From the NCBI RefSeq assembly GCF_963676065.1, contig NZ_OY780933.1, positions 4,048,501-4,112,500 of the forward strand: DNA of 64,000 nt, in the 5' to 3' direction. Of the stretch, positions 60,612 through 64,000 are shown one piece after another (the first letter of the stretch is position 1; each line of letters starts with the position of its first letter). The notes under the pieces are model-generated. The model saw only the letters and a list, made by a program, of their open reading frames with translations, made no database searches and was not told where the DNA came from. This stretch comes from Maridesulfovibrio sp. GTDB taxonomy: Bacteria; Desulfobacterota; Desulfovibrionia; Desulfovibrionales; Desulfovibrionaceae. Both the position numbers and the translations under genes were made by a program.

Positions 60612-60628
60612 TGCAAACTGCAGGCCAA
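60612..60628 (-). promoter_or_regulatory. sigma-54 promoter for flgF-flgG-flgA-flgH-flgI
   Basis: On the minus strand TTGGCCTGCAGTTTGCA has the invariant GG and GC with exactly ten bases between, flanked by TTGG and TTGCA as in the -24/-12 consensus. Transcription should start near 60600, about 40 bases before flgF. Confidence 0.7.
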
Positions 60629-60640
60629 AATCGAAAGAGC

Positions 60641-60682
60641 AAAAAAAAGTCCCGGCCAAGCGCAAACTTGACCGGGACTTTC
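60641..60682 (-). terminator. terminator after the GPAG-repeat gene
   Basis: A 15-bp stem with one mismatch (AAAGTCCCGG-CAAG and its partner) and a loop of about 7 bases, followed on the minus strand by eight T. It insulates the flagellar promoter from the gene upstream. Confidence 0.9.
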
Positions 60683-60703
60683 TAATTTATGATTGGATAC
60701 TTA

Positions 60704-60976
60704 TCAGACTGAAGCGTACACAATTCCTCCAACCCTTATCTCAGGAACTACTCCCTGCGTGGCGGAAACTGTTATAAAACCCATGGTAGCATCGGTCACC
60801 TCAAAGGCAACCGTAGCATCAACACTCTTCACACCCTGCGTTGCAGGCTGAATTTCCACGTGTCCTGCAGGACCAGGATCAGTTGATCCTGCCGGCCCCG
60901 CACTGAACGTGGCGGAAGGAGCGGCGGTTACGTGCCCAGCGGGCCCTGCGACTATACTGTCAGTTAGTACCGGCAT
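60704..60976 (-). CDS. small Gly/Pro/Ala-rich protein of unknown function
   Basis: A 90-residue protein. The N-terminal half is built from repeats of AGPAGHV and AGPAGS with Ala/Ser/Thr/Pro (residues 10-45). The second half is beta-like (ATVAFEVTDATMGFITVSA) and ends VPEIRVGGIVYASV. No signal peptide is present and no family is recognised. AGGAT precedes the ATG. It has its own terminator, which supports its being a real gene. Confidence 0.6.
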   Translation of the reverse strand: MPVLTDSIVAGPAGHVTAAPSATFSAGPAGSTDPGPAGHVEIQPATQGVKSVDATVAFEVTDATMGFITVSATQGVVPEIRVGGIVYASV

Positions 60977-61335
60977 ATTAAATCCTGTTTATAATGTTCC
61001 ATCTAAGATAAAGATAAATCCGGAACGATATAAGTCAAATCTAACTGCATAAAAGCTTAAAGTCAAAATATACTGTACTTGCGGACATAATAGGATAATG
61101 ATATTATGAAAATAGTACCGAACCGGAATTCCTCCGGCTGTTTCCCCACTCCATGCCCTAACTGCGCATTCTGGACTTGACATTGATTCCGGTTATGCCT
61201 AAGTTGCTGAACTCGGTGCGGGTGTATCTCAGTGTTCCCAACGGGTATGCATATTGACTCTTGAAGTTTCAGGCAGACCTCACTTATTCGCATCGGCCTC
61301 AATTTTATAACCTTTCGTTGGGTTAAGATGCTGAG
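60977..61335. other. intergenic region before rimP
   Basis: About 360 bases between the divergent GPAG-repeat gene and the rimP leader terminator. It should hold both promoters. Several short inverted repeats exist (for example CCGGAATTCCTCCGG at 61125), but no tRNA, 6S, tmRNA or SRP RNA was recognised. Confidence 0.4.
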
Positions 61336-61364
61336 GTGGGCCTTTTTCAGGTCCACTTTTTTTT
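61336..61364 (+). terminator. terminator-like hairpin in the rimP-nusA-infB leader
   Basis: GTGGGCCT pairs with AGGTCCAC (one G-T wobble) around a 5-base loop, followed by eight T. It is only 39 bases before the rimP start and may act as an attenuator or end a short upstream transcript. Confidence 0.7.
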
Positions 61365-61402
61365 GTTTTATCAGCCTGAAAAGCAGAAACACGGGGTAAG
61401 TC

Positions 61403-61870
61403 GTGGAACAGGGCTCATTAGCCAAAAAAATAAGCCAGTTCGTGGAGCCTCCCATTGAATCAATGGGGCTGACCCTCTGGGGTGTGGAAGTTACTTCGGC
61501 AAACCGTCCGGCTGTCATCATTTATATTGACAGCGATTCCGGTGTAAGCATTGATCAGTGCGCGGAAGTAAGTAGAGACATAGGACTTATGCTCGAAGTT
61601 GAGGAAATCATCGACAGCGCATACATCCTCGAGGTCTCTTCCCCGGGACTGGAAAGAAAATTTTTCAAACCGGAGCAGATGTCCACATACATTGGTAGAA
61701 AAGTGGATGTCGCCCTCGTTTTTTCCATCGAAGGACGCAAAAAATTCAAAGGAATCCTTCAGGAAACCGATGAGGAAGGTCTCCTTCTCAAACTTGAAGA
61801 TCAGGAAGATCCCGTCAAAATAGAATGGGACAGAATAAAAAAAGCAAAACTCGTCCACGAGTTTAAATAA
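61403..61870 (+). CDS. rimP: ribosome maturation factor RimP
   Basis: A 155-residue protein. PPIESMGLTLWGVEVTSANR and VIIYIDSDSGVSIDQCAEVS form the N-terminal domain, followed by YILEVSSPGLERKFFKPEQ, the RimP hallmark, and a C-terminal SH3-like domain. It is needed for 30S subunit maturation. The GTG start has GGGG upstream. It is the first gene of the rimP-nusA-ylxR-infB operon. Confidence 0.95.
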   Translation: MEQGSLAKKISQFVEPPIESMGLTLWGVEVTSANRPAVIIYIDSDSGVSIDQCAEVSRDIGLMLEVEEIIDSAYILEVSSPGLERKFFKPEQMSTYIGRKVDVALVFSIEGRKKFKGILQETDEEGLLLKLEDQEDPVKIEWDRIKKAKLVHEFK

Positions 61871-61945
61871 ATTAATAAGGCAGTCATTCGGCTAGCCGGC
61901 ACAGCCCCTTGTGCCACGGAAATTGTGCCGAAGTGGAGGAGCGAT

Positions 61946-63319
61946 ATGGGTTCTGAACTCAAAAAGGCGATTGACCAGATAAGCAAAGACCGCGGTATTG
62001 ACAGAGATCTACTCATCGATACCCTTGAAGAAGCGGTGCGTTCTTCTGTGGCCCGCAAATACGGCGACGCCATGGATATTGAGGTCAACTTCAATGAAGA
62101 AGCCGGTGAAATCGAGGTCTATCAGTTCAAAGTAGTTGCTGAAGAAGTTGAAGACGAAATTAGCGAAATTACCCTCGAGGAAGCAAAAGAGCATGATCCT
62201 AACGTACAGATCGATGACGAAATGGGCTTCAAGCTCAAAGTCGAAGATCTCGGCAGGATCGCCGCCCAGTCAGCCAAGCAGGTAATCATCCAGCGTATGC
62301 GCGATGCGGAACAGGAAATCATCTACGATGAATTCAAGAACCGCATGCATGAAATCGTCAGCGGTATCATTCAGCGCCGTGACCGCACAGGCTGGATTAT
62401 CAACCTCGGACGCACCGAAGCTGTACTGCCCAAGAATGAACAGATTCCCCGTGAGAGATATAAACGCGGAGATCGTGTCCAATCTTTTGTTATTGATGTG
62501 CAGAAAGAATCCCGCGGTCCCCAGATCGTGGTTTCCCGTTCACATCCCGACTACATGACCGCACTTTTCAAAAGAGAAGTTCCTGAAGTGGATGATGCCA
62601 CTGTCAAAATCATGGGTGTTGCCCGTGATCCGGGTCTGCGCGCCAAAGTTGCCGTCAACTCGCTGGACCGTGATGTTGATCCGGTCGGCGCATGTGTAGG
62701 TATCCGAGGCTCCCGTATCCAGAACATCGTTCAGGAACTGCGCGGCGAACGTATCGATATCGTCGTATGGAGTCAGGACATCGCCAAATACGCTCAGAAT
62801 GCCCTCTCTCCTGCGGTCATCACCAGAATAGCTGTAGATGAAGATGAAAAGATTCTTGAAGTTGTCGTTCCCGATGATCAGCTGACTGTTGCCATCGGCC
62901 GTAAAGGACAGAACGTAAAACTGGCATCTAGACTGCTCGGTTGGAAGATCGACGTTTTCACCGAAAGCCGCTACGGCGAAATGAATGCCTCCAGTAAAGG
63001 CATGGATCAGGTCGCAAGCGTTGCCGAGATTCCTGTAAGCAACTTTATTTCCGCAGGTTTTGAATCCGTCAATCAGGTTGCCAATGCATCTGAAGAAATC
63101 CTTATGTCCATTTCCGGAATGACTCCGTCCAAAATTTCCGACATCAAGTCAGCCATTATGCTGCTTGGTATAGGAGATGCCGAGGAAGAAGTTACGGAAG
63201 TTACTGAAACTGAGCTTCCCGAAGAAACGGATGAGCAGATTGAAGTAAGCGTAAGCGAAGAAGACGACCAGAAGAATGATGAAGAAGCTGAAACTCCGGC
63301 TTCTGACGAAGAAGAATAA
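61946..63319 (+). CDS. nusA: transcription termination/antitermination protein NusA
   Basis: A 457-residue protein. It has an N-terminal RNA-polymerase-binding domain (KKAIDQISKDRGIDRDLLID), an S1 domain (EIVSGIIQRRDRTGWIINLG) and KH domains (PVGACVGIRGSRIQNIVQEL and VAIGRKGQNVKLASRLLGW). A C-terminal helix-hairpin-helix region and an acidic tail (EEVTEVTETELPEETDEQ) follow. NusA modulates pausing, termination and antitermination. The ATG at 61946 follows GGAGGAG; an upstream ATG is unsupported. Confidence 0.97.
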   Translation: MGSELKKAIDQISKDRGIDRDLLIDTLEEAVRSSVARKYGDAMDIEVNFNEEAGEIEVYQFKVVAEEVEDEISEITLEEAKEHDPNVQIDDEMGFKLKVEDLGRIAAQSAKQVIIQRMRDAEQEIIYDEFKNRMHEIVSGIIQRRDRTGWIINLGRTEAVLPKNEQIPRERYKRGDRVQSFVIDVQKESRGPQIVVSRSHPDYMTALFKREVPEVDDATVKIMGVARDPGLRAKVAVNSLDRDVDPVGACVGIRGSRIQNIVQELRGERIDIVVWSQDIAKYAQNALSPAVITRIAVDEDEKILEVVVPDDQLTVAIGRKGQNVKLASRLLGWKIDVFTESRYGEMNASSKGMDQVASVAEIPVSNFISAGFESVNQVANASEEILMSISGMTPSKISDIKSAIMLLGIGDAEEEVTEVTETELPEETDEQIEVSVSEEDDQKNDEEAETPASDEEE

Positions 63320-63358
63320 TAAACTCCGGGGGAAACCCCGGAGACTCAATAAAGGCTA

Positions 63359-63604
63359 TTGTATTTGACCGGAAAGGACAGCACAGAAAAACACGGCCCC
63401 ACAAGGTCGTGTATCATTTGCAGGCAGCGTTTTGCCAAGGAAGAACTGTTCAGGTTCGTTGTGGGCAAGGGGGCTTCCGACAGCGAGCTTATTCCGGATA
63501 AGAAAAAGGTAATGCAGGGCCGCGGATACTATGTCTGCAGCGATGAAAAATGCATTGAAAGATTAAAATTTTTTCGGCCACGGAAGAAGAACTTCAGGGG
63601 GTAG
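63359..63604 (+). CDS. ylxR: YlxR-family RNA-binding protein
   Basis: An 81-residue protein with GPTRSCIICRQRFAKEELFRF, GRGYYVCSDEKCIERL and a basic tail, matching the YlxR (DUF448) fold. It lies between nusA and infB as in most bacteria and is a nucleic-acid-associated regulator. The start is a TTG (63359, or 63365), with AAAGG a few bases upstream; no ATG is available in the right place. Confidence 0.9.
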   Translation: MYLTGKDSTEKHGPTRSCIICRQRFAKEELFRFVVGKGASDSELIPDKKKVMQGRGYYVCSDEKCIERLKFFRPRKKNFRG

Positions 63605-63610
63605 TAACAT

Positions 63611-64000
63611 ATGGCTTCAAAAATCAAAGTAAAGGAATTGGCCACCGAACTCGGTGTCAGTGCCAAAGACATCCTTCAAAAACTCCGCGAACACGGCGTA
63701 CAGGCTAAAAGCACTGTTGCCGCGGTTGATGCGGATCAGGCAGATGCCATCCGCAAGGAACTTTCCGGCAAATCCGGAAACGTTGAACAGCGTGAGGTTC
63801 AGCCTGGCGTAATCGTGCGTCGTCGCAAGGGCGGACGCAAAAAAGCAAATGCCGACGAAGCTGAAACAACAGCCGAGGCTCCAGCTAAAGAAGAGAAAAA
63901 GGAAGCTCCTGCGAAAGAAAAGAAGGAAGCTCCCAAGGAAAAGGCTCCTGAAAAGAAAAAGCCCGCGAAAAAGGCTCCCGCGAAAAGCGAGAAGCCGATG
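63611..64000 (+). CDS. infB: translation initiation factor IF-2, N-terminal part (3' truncated by window edge)
   Basis: The ATG at 63611, with AGGGGG upstream, opens MASKIKVKELATELGVSAKD, the IF2-N domain. A long Lys/Ala/Pro/Glu-rich linker (EEKKEAPAKEKKEAPKEKAP) typical of IF-2 continues to the window end. IF-2 is the GTPase that places initiator tRNA on the 30S subunit. Only the first 130 codons are visible, so the G domain lies outside. It completes rimP-nusA-ylxR-infB. Confidence 0.95.
   Translation, partial: MASKIKVKELATELGVSAKDILQKLREHGVQAKSTVAAVDADQADAIRKELSGKSGNVEQREVQPGVIVRRRKGGRKKANADEAETTAEAPAKEEKKEAPAKEKKEAPKEKAPEKKKPAKKAPAKSEKPM

Noticed and set aside
60990..61330. Structured RNA gene before rimP (6S, SRP or tRNA-like)
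   Set aside because: Short inverted repeats exist, but no cloverleaf, SRP tetraloop or 6S-like bubble could be drawn.
1..64000. CRISPR array
   Set aside because: No regularly spaced direct repeats and no cas genes were seen.

Overview
The window looks like about 64 kb of chromosome from a moderate-GC marine sulfate-reducing bacterium of the Desulfovibrio group, most like the Maridesulfovibrio/D. salexigens lineage. The evidence is a complete qrcABCD quinone reductase locus, the order rimP-nusA-ylxR-infB next to flgF-flgG-flgA-flgH-flgI-flgJ-flgN-flgK-flgL-csrA-fliW with flgM and its partner gene, and the general style of the proteins. The species call is inference; no rRNA is present.

Layout. 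1-2.4 kb: 3' end of malQ, a DksA-type zinc-finger regulator and two small transferases. 2.5-8.2 kb (minus strand): the conserved rpmH-rnpA-yidD-yidC-jag-mnmE run, ending with a TusA-like gene. 8.5-12.6 kb: a LUD protein, a UPF0280 protein, a lipoprotein, a thiamine-binding-type protein, then aroC and aroK; aroK is split by a -1 frameshift at a perfect A AAA AAG slippery heptamer. 12.9-19.1 kb: an APC permease, an RsbV/RsbW-like STAS and ATPase pair, and divergently an ABC exporter with a very large insertion in its ATPase domain, a stand-alone cyclic-nucleotide-binding protein and an exported protein. 19.4-24.1 kb: qrcDCBA, the periplasm-facing menaquinone reductase that accepts electrons from cytochrome c3. 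24.3-28.4 kb: rfbC, cvpA-mazG, a small sigma-28-type motility gene, and an SPFH/NfeD pair. 28.5-38.3 kb: accessory genes, including a sulfatase-fold/GT2/GT2 fusion, an exported nitrilase, an amidoligase with a C26 hydrolase, Hsp20, a small zinc ribbon and a chemoreceptor. 38.3-40.6 kb: a ParE/RHH toxin-antitoxin pair, an ISL3-like transposase relic, two tRNA-Ser genes and an orphan NarL-type regulator. 40.6-48.8 kb: der, mtnA, gatB, mltA, a DUF89-like gene and nadK. 48.9-60.6 kb: the flagellar locus. 60.7-64 kb: a Gly/Pro/Ala-rich small protein, then rimP-nusA-ylxR-infB (infB runs off the end).

How parts fit together. The flagellar region shows a readable hierarchy: sigma-54-type promoters before flgF and before flgJ, a terminator between flgI and flgJ, and a sigma-28-type promoter before the DVU0524-like gene and flgM. 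CsrA, FliW, FlgM and FlgN then link secretion state to late gene expression. The same sigma-28 pattern before the 69-residue protein at 26.6 kb ties that orphan gene to motility. No CRISPR array, rRNA operon, prophage or intact insertion sequence was seen. The most unusual signals are the aroK frameshift, an rnpA without a canonical start codon, Asp-box modules shared by FlgK and FlgL, the enlarged ABC ATPase, and the amidoligase pair. All calls come from reading the sequence without database searches.
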